64,000 nucleotides of DNA, from assembly GCF_036884655.1 (NCBI RefSeq), contig NC_088335.1, positions 39,464,501-39,528,500 of the forward strand, in the 5' to 3' direction. The notes below the pieces were generated by a model. That model was given only the letters and a program-made list of their open reading frames with translations. It had not been told where the DNA came from and made no database searches. A program made the position numbers and the translations under genes. This stretch comes from Musa acuminata AAA Group (taxonomy: Eukaryota; Streptophyta; Magnoliopsida; Zingiberales; Musaceae). Below are positions 10,729 through 23,123 of this stretch, one piece after another (position 1 is the stretch's first letter; each line of letters starts with the position of its first letter).

Positions 10729-12187
10729 TGTTGACTCATGTATTTTGATGATGAAACCAATTGATATGTGTTTATGATTTAATCTATGTTTAGAGTGATG
10801 CAGGATGCTTCAATCAGGATGAGACAATTAAAGCAGGAAAAATCATGTTGGGCTGGAGGAACATATCAGAAGATTGGACGTCGGGCCGGTGGATCGATCG
10901 ACGTATTGATAGAAGGCTTCGGGTCATGGATTCGGGCATCGGGCCAAGAAAAGCAGGTATTGCGCTAAGGATATCGGAGTTGCGGAGTCAACTGACCGAT
11001 TGAGCAATAGGCCGCAAGAGAGGACGATGCGCCGAAGAATCAGACGAAGCGTCGAGGGACCAATGACATGCCAGACAACTTGATTAATTACTTATGATTA
11101 ATTGTCTAGATCGAAGTGTGTTTTATATGTGTAGGATTAACTACGATAGCAAGAAATGAAGCAAAATGAAGTCCCGGAGTTAAAATTGAGATCACATTGG
11201 GAGTTCGAGAGTTCGTTGAAAGTCCGAACGTCCGTCGGAAATTCTGCGGGAACCAACCGAGAAGTCACGGAGCTTGCTAGAGAAGCTCGTCGGAACTCGC
11301 CAAGAAGATCATCGTGAAGTCAAGGAGCTTGCCAGGAGTCCGCCAAAACATTGTCGAGAGTTCGTCGGAGGTTCGTTGGAAGCTCGCCAGAAGAATTGAC
11401 ATAAGGATTTGTTTAGCTTAGAATATGTCTTAGGAATCATAGTTAGTACGTAATTGGGATTAGATTTGGGCCAACCCAATTAGGGGCCAGCTAGGCCCAT
11501 ATAAGAACTATGTTGGGCCCAATAAGAGGCTCAAACAGTACCTCAAGAAGACTCACCGTCGTGGCACAATCTTCGAGATTGTATCAGGCGGTACTGCCCA
11601 ACGTAGGCAGTGGTACTGCCCGTGCTCGGGGAACTCGAGATGGGAGAGTTTTAGGCTCCAAGTTTGAATCAACTTGAAGCATATAAATACCCCTCTAATC
11701 TCTAATTAAAGACAACAAGCACAGAGAGTTTAAAAGTGAAGAATTACTACTGCAATCTCTTGAGAAATCCCTCCTCTAGCTTAAACCTTAAACGTAGATT
11801 TCTGTTTAGAGAGGAGTGAGTGAGTACTTGTATGGGTTATCTCCTAAATCCGGTAAAAGGAGAAGAGGGGTGTAAAAGGTGATTGGCCTTCACCTATTGA
11901 AGGAAGGCCTCTAGTGAACGTCGATGACCTCGTCAGAGGAGGAAGCCGAAAGTGGATGTAAGTCACGTTTGACCGAACCACTCTAAAACTTTGGTTTGCA
12001 TTTACTTATTACTATTATCTTACTGCAGACCCCTTCAATAGTTTACTGCCTTCAATACTTTTCCGTACGCTTTCAATCTAAGCATATTTTCGGAATCGAT
12101 TTTCAACGCACGAAGAAATTTCTTAAACCGAATTATTTTACCACTGCACTAATTCACCCTCCCTCTTAGCCGACCCTGATCCTAACA
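10729..12187 (+). repeat. 3' LTR of outer element
   Basis: A 1459-bp LTR starting TGTTGACTCATG and ending GATCCTAACA. Its first 80 bp resemble the inner LTR (ATTTTGATGATGAAACCA, then TTTATGATTTAATCT). It contains a short GC-palindrome pair near 11586-11622 (GGCGGTACTGCC type) and a TATAAATA box at 11682-11689. Confidence 0.9.
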
Positions 12188-13489
12188 AAGCTACAATAAA
12201 TACAATAATTATCTTTAGAATATGAACATATTATCATAAATTATAGTATTTTACTATAATAAAACACACAAAACTAGGCTAGTATATAAACTTGTCGACT
12301 ATATTTATCCAAAATGTGTATAAGCTAGAATTCCAACATATCCAAAGAAAAGATGATAAAATATCTGAGTTCCTAAGTAAATAATTAATAAACCAATAAG
12401 AAACCATATTTGCTACCCATAATCAGTCCAAAGGTTTGTTCAACAAAATTTAAAATACGATATATTCGTATGCAAAAGAAAACATTTCTATTTGGTGTGA
12501 AGTAGAAACAGAAGAAAACAAAGAGGCATGATCAGTGAACTGAGAAATCAATAGAATTTGGAATCCAGATAGAAAAATCAAATAGAATATTTTTTATTTT
12601 AAATTAAAAAACGATAAATGAAAACTTATACTATGATAAGAAAAAGAATGAAAGAGAGTATTTTTTATATATGTGATATTTGTAAAAGTAAATTACATAA
12701 ACAGTCAAAGAAACCATAGAAATAAAAGAAATACATGTAGGACTAAAATATTTACGTCTAAATCAAAATTTTGAAAACAAAGAATATCTTATGTGGGATA
12801 AACATAATAGTAAATTATTTTTATGACAAAGAAAAATAATAAACTATGTTATAACTCTATTTTTTAAGAAGACAAAAATGACCTCCCAAGGGTTCAAATC
12901 ATTCAAAATTAGCTTTCTTTCACTAAAGGAAAAGTAATAATAAATAAAAATTTTAATTATCCATATTTTAGTCAGTATAGATCAATTATAATGTGTTTGC
13001 ATAAATTAGCCATAAGAATGAGCACATATGGTAACAAACTTACAAAAGAAGAACATTGCATAAATATAGATCTTAGCCAAAGTTACCCTACAGAGGATTT
13101 CTAAGAGAAAATGATCAATGTGACCTTAAAGTTTGTAAAAGAATTTAGAGTAAAAAAGACTACCATTTATATATGAGAGATAGCAAGAAAAGGGGCATGA
13201 AAGAAATTTTATAGTATCAATAAGAATTACATGAATTATCATTTTTAAAAGATAGAAACCCCTCTAGCAGTAACAATAATGTCATGGTCTCAAATAATAA
13301 CCCAAATAATACCAAAGCCATTATGTCAATCCGGACTATAAAGACATGATCATAATAGATTATTTTGATATCAGAAATTTAAAAGTCAGGTATTTGTGTT
13401 GATACAATGAGTTGGATCATGCTTAAAGAAGAAAATCTATATCATATTATCTTAAAAGAGAATTAGTTGAAGAAATAAGCTTTTCATAT

Positions 13490-13558
<69 letters not shown>

Positions 13559-13728
13559 AATGATGGAGAACACTGCAAGAAGCTGTTGGTCCCTACAAAC
13601 AACTACTAGAATAATATGTTTTCAATTTAACTACTAAAAAAATAAAATAAGGTTAATAATATGTTAATAATCAAAATAAGTCTATTTTTTTGCAGCAAAA
13701 AATCTAAACAAAATTAATTTAATTTACC
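12188..13728. other. AT-rich intergenic DNA
   Basis: No coding sequence, RNA gene or recognisable mobile element is seen on either strand. It contains an (AT)n run at 13492-13556. Confidence 0.6.
13492..13556. repeat. (AT)n microsatellite
   Basis: About 32 uninterrupted AT units. Confidence 0.97.
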
Positions 13729-14889
13729 TTGCGACTAAGCCACACGGCTGAGGAAGAAGCTTCGCCGGATGCTGGTGAAGTCGTCGAGGGCCCGAGAGCG
13801 CGCGATAGCCGCCGGGTCACTGGTGGGTCACTCGGGGTGGAGAGCACGACGGCAGAGGGGGGCTCGGGGCGGAGGGCCCGACAGCGCGACTATGCCAGAG
13901 GCTTCATCGGTGACGCAGGTGGGCCACCGAAGTGCGGGGGGCAGAGGATGCTGACGGGACACCGGTGGACGCGCCGTAGGTGGGGCAGGGCCCGCCTCTT
14001 CCACAGGTGGGGCGGGGGCAGAGGCATCGGCGTTGAGTAAGAAGGGAAGCCGATGAAGCAGAAAGGTCGGTCGGGGCAGCTCAAGACGCAGGTGGGGTAT
14101 TGAACGCCGACGATCCATTCGTAAAAGGGAAGAAATCCTCCTGAATCCATGAGGAAGAAGGATTCCAGAGGTTTCAAGAGGCCTTCGCAGTCCGCTCGCG
14201 CTGAGGAATCCGACTTGCCGTGCTGTGTATCCATCAAAATTACGATTGAACACGTGTCCGACATGTGTTCGATCGAGTCGATGACGAATTCGTGTCCGAC
14301 ACATGTCGAACACGGCTATGCCACTGAAACTGCCATGTCCGAGCTTCCCACGAATGAATCGTCTTTTGAGCAAGGAAAGTCTTGTCAATTCCAACATCTC
14401 CTCGAGCAACCACGAAAGAATCGGTCTCCTTCAAAATTTGATCCAAGTTCATTACACCCTCCTGGTTCTCAACCTATGCGCACAAACAACAACAACAAAA
14501 AGGTAAAGATTGTTAAGGTTTTTGAAGAAAAAGTAAAAAATCATCTACAGCGAACAAAAATTCGCCACTGGACTAAAAATATCTGCATCATTAGTTTAAG
14601 CATCCCTAAATATGATCTCAGCTTTATGAGCAGAATCCGAAGACAAAAGAAGGATAAAAAAAGAAGAAACAAGAGAACAGATCGAAACAGAAAAAAGAGT
14701 CTTTAGCTAGAACGTGGAAAAGTACTTGTTGAAATGAAATTGGCTTGGATAAATTTATGCATAGAGCGATTTACTTTACTACTAAGGCTATTTCTGTATA
14801 AATATGAAACAAATCAAACACTTTTCTTTCAGGTAATTGAAATTTTATGTTGCTAACCAAGTAAAATGAAGAAATAGACCCATGAAGTT
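13729..14889. other. GC-rich then mixed intergenic DNA, no recognised gene
   Basis: 13740-14160 is markedly GC-rich compared with its flanks and gives open frames on both strands. The translations are low-complexity (Arg/Pro/Gly-rich) and match no family I recognise. A CGAACACGTGTCCGACATGTG-like inverted motif occurs near 14245-14325. I see no supportable gene. Confidence 0.5.
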
Positions 14890-15108
14890 GTCGAGCATGA
14901 CGGCACACAGGATTCCAGAGTTCTGCACAGCGATCCTAGGTTGTCGATGCTCTCCTGGTGGTACTCATGAAGTTGAACCTGGCGACGTTCGTGCCAGATC
15001 TCAGCAGCTTCTCCAGCATCGCCACCGATCTGGATGCCGGCCCCAGTGCGCACACTATCTTCGTCTTCGGCAACTCCTTCAAGATCCCGTCGATTCTATA
15101 TTCGCCAT
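14890..15108 (-). pseudogene. Pyruvate kinase first-exon fragment, decayed
   Basis: Reading the minus strand from the ATG at 15108, the sequence encodes in pieces the N terminus of plant cytosolic pyruvate kinase: MANI, then IDGILKELP, then [20 protein letters not shown], then [13 protein letters not shown], then [11 protein letters not shown], then QNSGILCAVMLD. The frame shifts after residue 5 and again after FNF, where the usual SHGT codons are mostly deleted (about 11 bp), and once more before QNSG. The usual short insert between KELP and KTK is missing. The match ends where the family has MLDTKGPE, so only the first exon is present. The family normally exceeds 500 aa; this is a dead 5' fragment. 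Confidence 0.85.
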
Positions 15109-16243
15109 CGATCCTACCAAACAACATCAACCACGATCGCCACAACAAGAAGACATAATCAAGAACCAAAGCCGAGGAAGGACTAATCAAGTTCGATCAT
15201 TCCACTGAACATACAAAGATCTAGAGATAGAGATCGCTTCAAAGCGAGATCAGAGAGAATCAAGATCAGAGATCAGAGTTCTAGTCTTAAGCTGATCAGT
15301 GCTCTTGAAGCAGATATCGAGGTCATCAAAGATGAAAAACGAAAGAAGAATGACGCTTAAATGTCTAAGCTAACTTTCGGTCCTCCGCCTTCCCTTCTCC
15401 ACCTCCCGAGTACAACGAATTGAATCGCGCTGCGTCGGCGACTTGTGAAAGAAGACGCGCGGCCACAAAAGATATCCGGCTCTTTAAGAGAAACGGTGTC
15501 CCGGAAACGAGGATTCCTTCACCTTTTAGACGGCGATTTCAACCATACCTCTATCGGAAACGTTTGATTCGGTGGGACTCTCAGTTGGAGAGATTTCAAC
15601 TAACAGCAGCCGTCCAATGAGCTCCGTCGTGAGATATACTTTTAGATTATTTTCATATATATATATATACATATATATTTATATAAATATATATACATAT
15701 ATATATATATACATATATATTTATATAAATATATATACATATATATATATATACATATATATACATACATATATATACATATATATACATACATATATAT
15801 ACATATATATACATACATATATATACATATATATACATACATATATATACATATATATACATACTTGGGATGGGGAGACAAGGGCCAGGACAGGAAACAC
15901 GAAGTCTTCCTATGACAGTCAAAGAAACTGGTGCGCCATTCAGGTTCATGACGTAAGATGAAGGGATCCAGGCCACCTGATCTCGTGATGCGCCGTTGAT
16001 GACATCTACGATCGTATTGTGACGATGGGTCGTCGAGCACCCGCGCGACCCGCGAAGTTGGTGCTTTGTTCGGAGACGCTGGCAATGGCGAGGATTTCTC
16101 CTATTTGCTCGCCCGCTCACTCGATCCTTCGTTGCAGGGAGAAAGAGAGAGACAAAAGAGGAAGCTTCTGGTGGAGGAAGGAACAGTGGCCACATCCTGA
16201 GCCGGGAGAAGAATCGGCGGGGTAATGAACGCGACCTCACGGA
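15109..16243. other. Intergenic region between the pyruvate-kinase remnant and the DUF639 gene
   Basis: It lies between two head-to-head starts. 15109-15640 may be the former 5' UTR and promoter of the pyruvate-kinase copy (CT/GA-rich, TCTCTGATCTCG-type leader). A large AT/AC microsatellite occupies 15655-15865. 15880-16240 is GC-richer and gives open frames on both strands without a family match; its right end should hold the DUF639 promoter and leader. Confidence 0.5.
15655..15865. repeat. Compound (AT)n/(ATAC)n microsatellite with ~24-bp periodicity
   Basis: ATATAT and ACATAC words are arranged in larger repeats of about 24 bp (ACATACATATATATACATAT...). Resulting Tyr/Ile open frames on both strands are artefacts. 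Confidence 0.95.
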
Positions 16244-19200
16244 ATGGGATTTTTTGAGGACATCTTTCTCGGCGAGGACGAGAGGAAGAAGAAGGAGAAT
16301 GCGGCGGAGATGGAGGGCGGTCCCTCCGAACCCCGTCTCATCCCCAACCTCTCCTCCATCGCAGATTCCGTCGTCCGCCGTTGCTCCAGGTTAGGACCCC
16401 CTCCACCTTTTAACTTTCTCGGTCGATTCTTTCTGTTACTTTTGCCGTCGGTTCCGAATCGTTGGAACTGTTATTGAAGATCTGATAATACTTTCTTTTT
16501 CCCCTCTCATTTTCTTTGGGCAAATTCTCGAGCAATTGACGACGATGTGAACGGCATTAATTATTTGGTAGTGTAAGCGGCATTGCCATGTGAAAAGAAG
16601 TCTGTTTTCGACAATTGGCATTCACTGCCTGGATAGGTCGAGCAATTTATCATCTCCTGTAATTGTGATCATTACACAGTCTATAGGTTTATTGGAAATA
16701 AAGAAATCTTGTTTTAATGATTGCTAGTTGATCTGATGTCAACCCTCTGGATCGCAGGCCAAGCACAATTTTCAGACAAACCTTTTGTTGTTCAATCATG
16801 AAAGAGAATAGAAAAAGAGTGCAAAAAAGACAGCTTACAGCTTATGCACTCATGCAATTCCTAAGCACTAAGAATGCTAAACTGTGATCTTAACTTTAGA
16901 TTCTTTTGGCATACAGAAACCTTTGCGAAAGATAAAATGAACCGAAGATTGTTTATAATTCTCTGTTTGATTCTTTTACAAGAGATTGCAGAACTGTGAA
17001 CTCTTGTTCCTAAAATAATAGTACACAAACACAGTCATCCTAACATATACCTTTTCATTTACGAGTTCCATTGAAAGTCTAATGCAACTCATTGTTGGCC
17101 TTCTTTCGCTAATTTATGTAATGGTTTAGTCCCAACCTCCTTTTTGTTTTTAGCTATCTGACCATTTTATTATTTTTCCTAGAATCTTGTTCCTAAAATA
17201 ATAGTACACAAACACAGTCATCCTAACATATACCTTTTCATTTATGAGTTCCAATCAAAGTCTAATGCAACTCATTGCTGGCCTTCTTTCGCTAATTTAT
17301 GTAATGGTTTAGTCCCAACCTCCTTTTTGTTTTTAGCTATCTGACCATTTTATTATTTTTCCTAGAATCTTATTGGTGCTTCTTACTATTTTACTTCATA
17401 CAAAAAGTTGCTCTGTTGAGGTTTATAGTAATAATTTGCTTTGTCAAGGTATTGAATTTTGTAGACCTATGGAATTCAGGGCATAATTTACAAACATATG
17501 TTTCAGGATTCTTCTCTTGTCGATGGAGCAACTGCAGCAGTCTTTTGAGGCTGAGATACCTGATCATTTTAAGCAACCAACATCTTATGCTAGGAACCTT
17601 GTGGAATACTGTTCTTACAAAGCTCTTTGTGTGGAAACTCAATGCCCAGATCATCTGGCTGATAAAGAGTTTTCCCTTTTAACTTTTGACATGATGCTTG
17701 CCTGGGAGGCACCCGATACAGAGACTGAATCCTTACTCAAAGTGAGACACTTAACCACTTTTACAGCAGGGTATTTGCAAGAACCTCTTGAATTTATCAC
17801 ATGGCTTTCTAATTCCATATTTTACTTCAATTTTTCATGTACAAGTCATGGTAAATATAAAACTATATACATATAAACACTCTCTTCTCTTTGCTTCTTT
17901 CTCTCTTCTTGTACTCCTTCCTTTATGTTGTGATTTGTATAACATAAATTCATGGTGGTTGAGATCTATAATTTCTTTTGTTATTGTAAAAGAAATTCGT
18001 TCACTGTAATAGGCAAATGCTTGCTCTAACCATCCAGAATTTGATGATGACAATGAGGGATCATTATTTTATGCATGTGCAACAAGAATGGCTAGCCAGG
18101 TTTGCCATTCCTCTTAAGTTATCCTCTATTTTTTCCACTTACTCCATAAAAGTATCATATCATATCATGTTTGACAGAATGCCTATGGAATATATGTAAA
18201 CTTAATCTTTGGTGTCTCTCCTGTGTCAGATTGATGGCAAGATGACTGTTGGACTGGAAGCTTTTGCCCGAATAGCTTCTGCTTGTGCTTCTGTAGCAGA
18301 TCCAATAACCGTTCACAATCTATTTGATGCACTTACCAGCTCCTCAGGTGGTTGCCTCCATTTTCTTATATATGACAAGTACCTCAAAAGCCTTTACAAG
18401 TATGCAGTCTCTTCTTTTTTCAAATATTGAATCTGTTGATTATCTTGTTTGTCAGAGGAACCGTACTGGATTTCTTTTTCATGATTCAATATCTTGAATT
18501 GATTAAAATTACCTTTGATTCACCAAGTTCTGGGTGCTGTTTCATGATCTTAAGTTTACAATATCGGTTGCTAGCTATTGGTATGAATCTACAATCAGAA
18601 TCTCACAGTATCTATTTGGAGCTCGATGTTATAAGTAGCTCATCACATTCTCTCATGTCATGTGTAGACACACACAGAAACACACAAATGGAGTGAGAGA
18701 GAGAATCTTGACAATGAGCGAACAACTGAGCCCTGCAGACTTGGACTTGTACAATCCATTCCAAGATACTGCAACTGGGAAAAGTTCCTTGGAACATGTT
18801 GGCTTGTTACTTTCAGTCATGGCAGGCATACTTTACTGTAAAAAGAAAAGACCAGAAAAGGTGTAAGAGGGAAAATGCTTTACTGTGGATAGTTAGTTTT
18901 TATTCTGAAAATCTGCAAATATTTTGCATGCGGATGCTGAGTTGCATGCACATTCATGAAGTATACTGCAATTAGACAATAAAGGAAATATCCAATGAAA
19001 CTGTCAGTTTGTTGGATAAGTCCAATGATGAAAGGAAATCAGCAAAGTAACCACAATAACGAACCCAGTGTTTTGACAATAGCAAGATTTTTTATCACCA
19101 TAGAGCTCCAATCGGAGGTGTGTTGCTAGATAATCAAAAAATTAATTCTTTCTTTCTATTTCTAACAAAATTATTTTTGCAATCCCCATCTTTCTTGTCA

Positions 19201-22200
19201 CCTCTATTCTATATTTTCTTATCTCATGTTTATCAATGAATTCATAGATTTCCTCTTGATATGTCCCACCATTTCAGTTGATTTTTCTTATTTTAATTGT
19301 CACTTGTATTATTGTTGAATTTTCATTAAAATAAGTGTTTTGTAGTCTATCTTTTCTGTTAACATTACATGTCACATCTCAATATCCTTATCTTCGCTGT
19401 CTAGCAATGTTTCTCTCTATATCATTAAAAGGAAAAAATGACAAATAAATTATAGAAAATTATATTTTTAGAAATTAGGATTTTGTGATTTCAGAAGAAG
19501 CATTTGGTTTTAAGTTTTTAACTATATACAATTAACTACATTTCTCTTTCTTAAAAGAAATTATGCTACTATCCATCTTTCCTCTGCAAAGTAGAGTGTG
19601 TATGCTTGTTTATAATGGCTTAACAGTCTCAGCTATAAATATAATTTTCTTTTTAATCCAAGAGGCATTTGACAAAGTACAACACTACAGATAAGCCTGT
19701 CTGTTTTATCATCTGTTTGTGACCATATCCTTATTCAATTCCCTTCTTGCTAAATAAGAGGCCCATTATTTAAAAAATTTGTACTTCCTTTACCATAACT
19801 TCTAAACGTATTGATCTTTTTTCTCCTCTAAGCCTGCATATTCATGTCTAATTTTTTGTATAACAAAACCGATGATTCTATTTTGAACTTCACGACTATA
19901 CCTTTACCTGTATATATGAACTCTGACCACTTGCCCTATCTGCATATACAATTTAATAATTGTGAAATAGGAGCAAGGCATCACAAATTGATAAAATCCT
20001 ATGTGAAAAATTGTGAAATAGGAATGAGATATCACAAGTTTATAGCTTTATAATTATCAATATTTTAAATTTACTCATAATAAAAATTGAAGGAAATTTA
20101 CATAGATTTATAGTTGTATAATTAATTTTGATGGAAAAAAATTCTTTAATGGTAACAGTATTAAGTATTCTGGATATGATATTCGGTCGAAAGACAAGCT
20201 TGGTGAATCTGTTATTTATAGAGTTAAATCAAGATGATTTAATTGGAAAGGAGCATCAAGAATTTTGTTTATTTAGGATAATAGAAAAAAAATTTAGATA
20301 GCTATTTTATATCCAGTTATGTTTTATTATTTTCACTGTTGGACATTTAAATAGCAAGTTGTATAAGGAGTTAATATTGTATAAATAAGAATTTTAGTAT
20401 CAAATACGTATGTAAAACTACTAAAGAAGAAAAATTAAGAAATTTTTACATTTGCAAACAACTAGATGTAGCTCTAGACAGGGATAAAATGAGGGAAAAC
20501 TATTAAAAAAATCCATGTCCAAGGGAGATGTATCGATGCACCAACTAGACAAAATGAATTAATTATAGATAGTGGTGAGGAGAGGTAAAGGACCAAGAGA
20601 CCTTTCCTTATCAACCCTAAAAAATGATTTGTTTGTTATTTGTTTGATTATTGATATTGCCCTGGACATAATTTATTAAGAAATATCTATGTAGGTCGCC
20701 TCATGTTGTTATAAGATTATTAATTTAGCTATTTTTAAAAAATAAATTCACTTTCTTCATAAGATTATAATAAAGATCAGTTCTTTATTATCTGTAATGC
20801 CACAGATATTATAGATGTTGATCATTTTCTAGACCAACCACCTCTTATATAAGTTTTTGGCTTATGCTAGTAAATATTTCTCGAAGTATGCTGAACCTTC
20901 ACATTAATTATCATATAGCTGATGACTTCTCTAGAAGTTGTGTTTTTGGCTTGATCACATTACTTATGTGACTTCTGTTTATTGTAGGGTGTTCAAATCA
21001 ATGAAGCATATATCAGGACAACACCGGAATTTAAATTTTAACCTTGCTGATGGAGAAATTATCCTAGAAGTTGATGCTAGATCTATTCTTCAACACAATG
21101 GGATATCTACAAGGCCTGGTTAAGCATCTTTTCCTGGTAGTCATTTTTTCTGCAGGATAACTGTTTATCAAAATAAGCTTCAGAAGGATGTTTTTAATGG
21201 CAGGAAGGCTGACACTTACCAGCCATGCTCTATATTTTGAAGCATCAGGCATTGGTTCATATGATAAAGCTGTCATATATAACTTGTCCAAGGACTCGAA
21301 GCAGGTGGTAAAGCGTGAGTTAACTGGACCATGGGGTGCTCGTCTCTTTGATAAGGCTGTTATGTACAAGTCTGATTCTGTGTAAGTGCAAGTGCCAAAT
21401 TTTCTTGTTATGGTCTCTTAAATAATTGATAATAACTATAGTTGCCTTGGTAACTCAGAGAATTTAGTCTGCAATCTAAATCATTCTTTTGCAGAGCAGA
21501 GCCGATCTACTTAGAGTTCAGTGGCCACTCCCACAGGGACTACTGGTTTGCAATCATTCAGGAAGTCCTCAATGTTAATAAATTCATAAGGAAGTACAAT
21601 CTTAGAAGTTTCCAAAAAGCAGAAGCGCTTTCTAAGGCTGCTTTAGGCATCTTTAGACATCATGCTCTGAAAGAAGCTTTTCATGTCACACCATCGCACT
21701 TTAAGAGTATACTTGCTTTTAACTTAGCTGAAAAACTTCCAAAAGGAGACAAAATCTTGGAAGCTTTATATAATCACTTGGAGCTCATGCAGGTTGGATA
21801 TCAGAACAATGCTGACGTTGTCACTGCATCTGAGGAAAAGCCATTAGCAGGTCCTTTACCAGATTCATTGTATACACTTATAAGAATAGGCTTTCTGTTA
21901 CCGAAGGAAGATAATCCTGAAGGAAATGATATTTTGGTTCATAATATCCATGTTGGTCAGACATGTCCATTACAGATGGCTGTTAGGGAATCAGTTTGTT
22001 ACTCTGGCAGAGTTGAAGCAGCACGTGCAACATTATATCAGGTCAAAGTGGAGGATATTGATACAAATTTAGCTGTGATTAAGGTATACTGTAAGGATAG
22101 AGGCAATTTTCTGGCTTCTAAAATGTTCCATATGTATGTCTTAGGAGTATTTCTGTACTCTGAATATCTAGGTCTTTTAAAGAATGCTGCGCACTTCCAT

Positions 22201-22820
22201 AACCATATTTATTCCAGCTTAGACTTCTATAGTCATTTAGCTTATCCTTGAAAATGAAATAGAACGAAGCCGTTTGGAATCTTGTAGGTGATCTTAGAGG
22301 CAAAAGAAATCCTGTATGTGAATTATATTTAGACTACTAATTCTTGACATGGAAGTTCCTTTACTGCTTAGGTATTAGATTCTGCATATGGATAAAAACA
22401 ATTTATTTCTTATCATGAGATATTTCTCTTTTACAGTATGTTTGTAATTCTTTACCACCAAAATAGTGCTAGAAAGACAATTATTTCGTGAAACATCGAT
22501 TTTTTCCTGAGCCAAAGCAAGGTTTCTGTATTCTTGTGGGAATTTAACTTAATGTTTAGCTCAACTATGATACACTGCAGCTTTTATGGTGCTTGTACTA
22601 GCACTCTGCTGCGGCCACCTCGTTATATCAGGCTTCTTTTATTCGCTCTCTTGGTGTCTCATGACCATTTAAACTCTCTTGGAATAATTGTCCTTTTTAA
22701 CTCTCATTAAAGAAATAATTGAGACACTTTCATACAAGGTATGCAATTTCGTATCGTACCGGAGTTTTGATGTTCGCTCGGTACGGTATGATACTATATA
22801 CCGAGCGATATATCGTTTGG

Positions 22821-22852
<32 letters not shown>

Positions 22853-23050
22853 TACATACATATATATATACATATATACATACATATATATATACATATA
22901 TACATACATATATATATACATATATACATACATATATATATACATATATACATACATATATACATACATATATATATACATATATATATATAACATTTTT
23001 ATAAAAGGCAACATGCCTTTTCCTTCTCCCACACGGGGCAACGTCGCCTC

Positions 23051-23123
<73 letters not shown>

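Larger units (their letters stand above)
1..12187 (+). mobile_element. Outer gag-only LTR retrotransposon (Ty1/copia-like), 5' end outside window
   Basis: The 3' end of a 5' LTR (1-263) is followed by a tRNA-Met primer site, a broken gag and long AT-rich noncoding DNA. A full 3' LTR (10729-12187) closes the element. The two LTR ends match closely (for example the stretch around 20-60 and 11945-11985). No protease, integrase, reverse transcriptase or RNase H is visible in either piece, so the element is non-autonomous, of the TR-GAG type. It is interrupted by a second element at 2935-10278. The 5' boundary and its target duplication lie outside the window. Confidence 0.88.

Noticed and set aside
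13828..14409. 193-codon minus-strand frame, and overlapping plus-strand frames
   Set aside because: GC-rich low-complexity composition, open on several frames at once, with no recognisable domain or splice context.
15572..16240. Long Tyr/Ile-rich open frames on both strands
   Set aside because: They are translations of the AT/AC microsatellite; the non-repetitive ends match no family.
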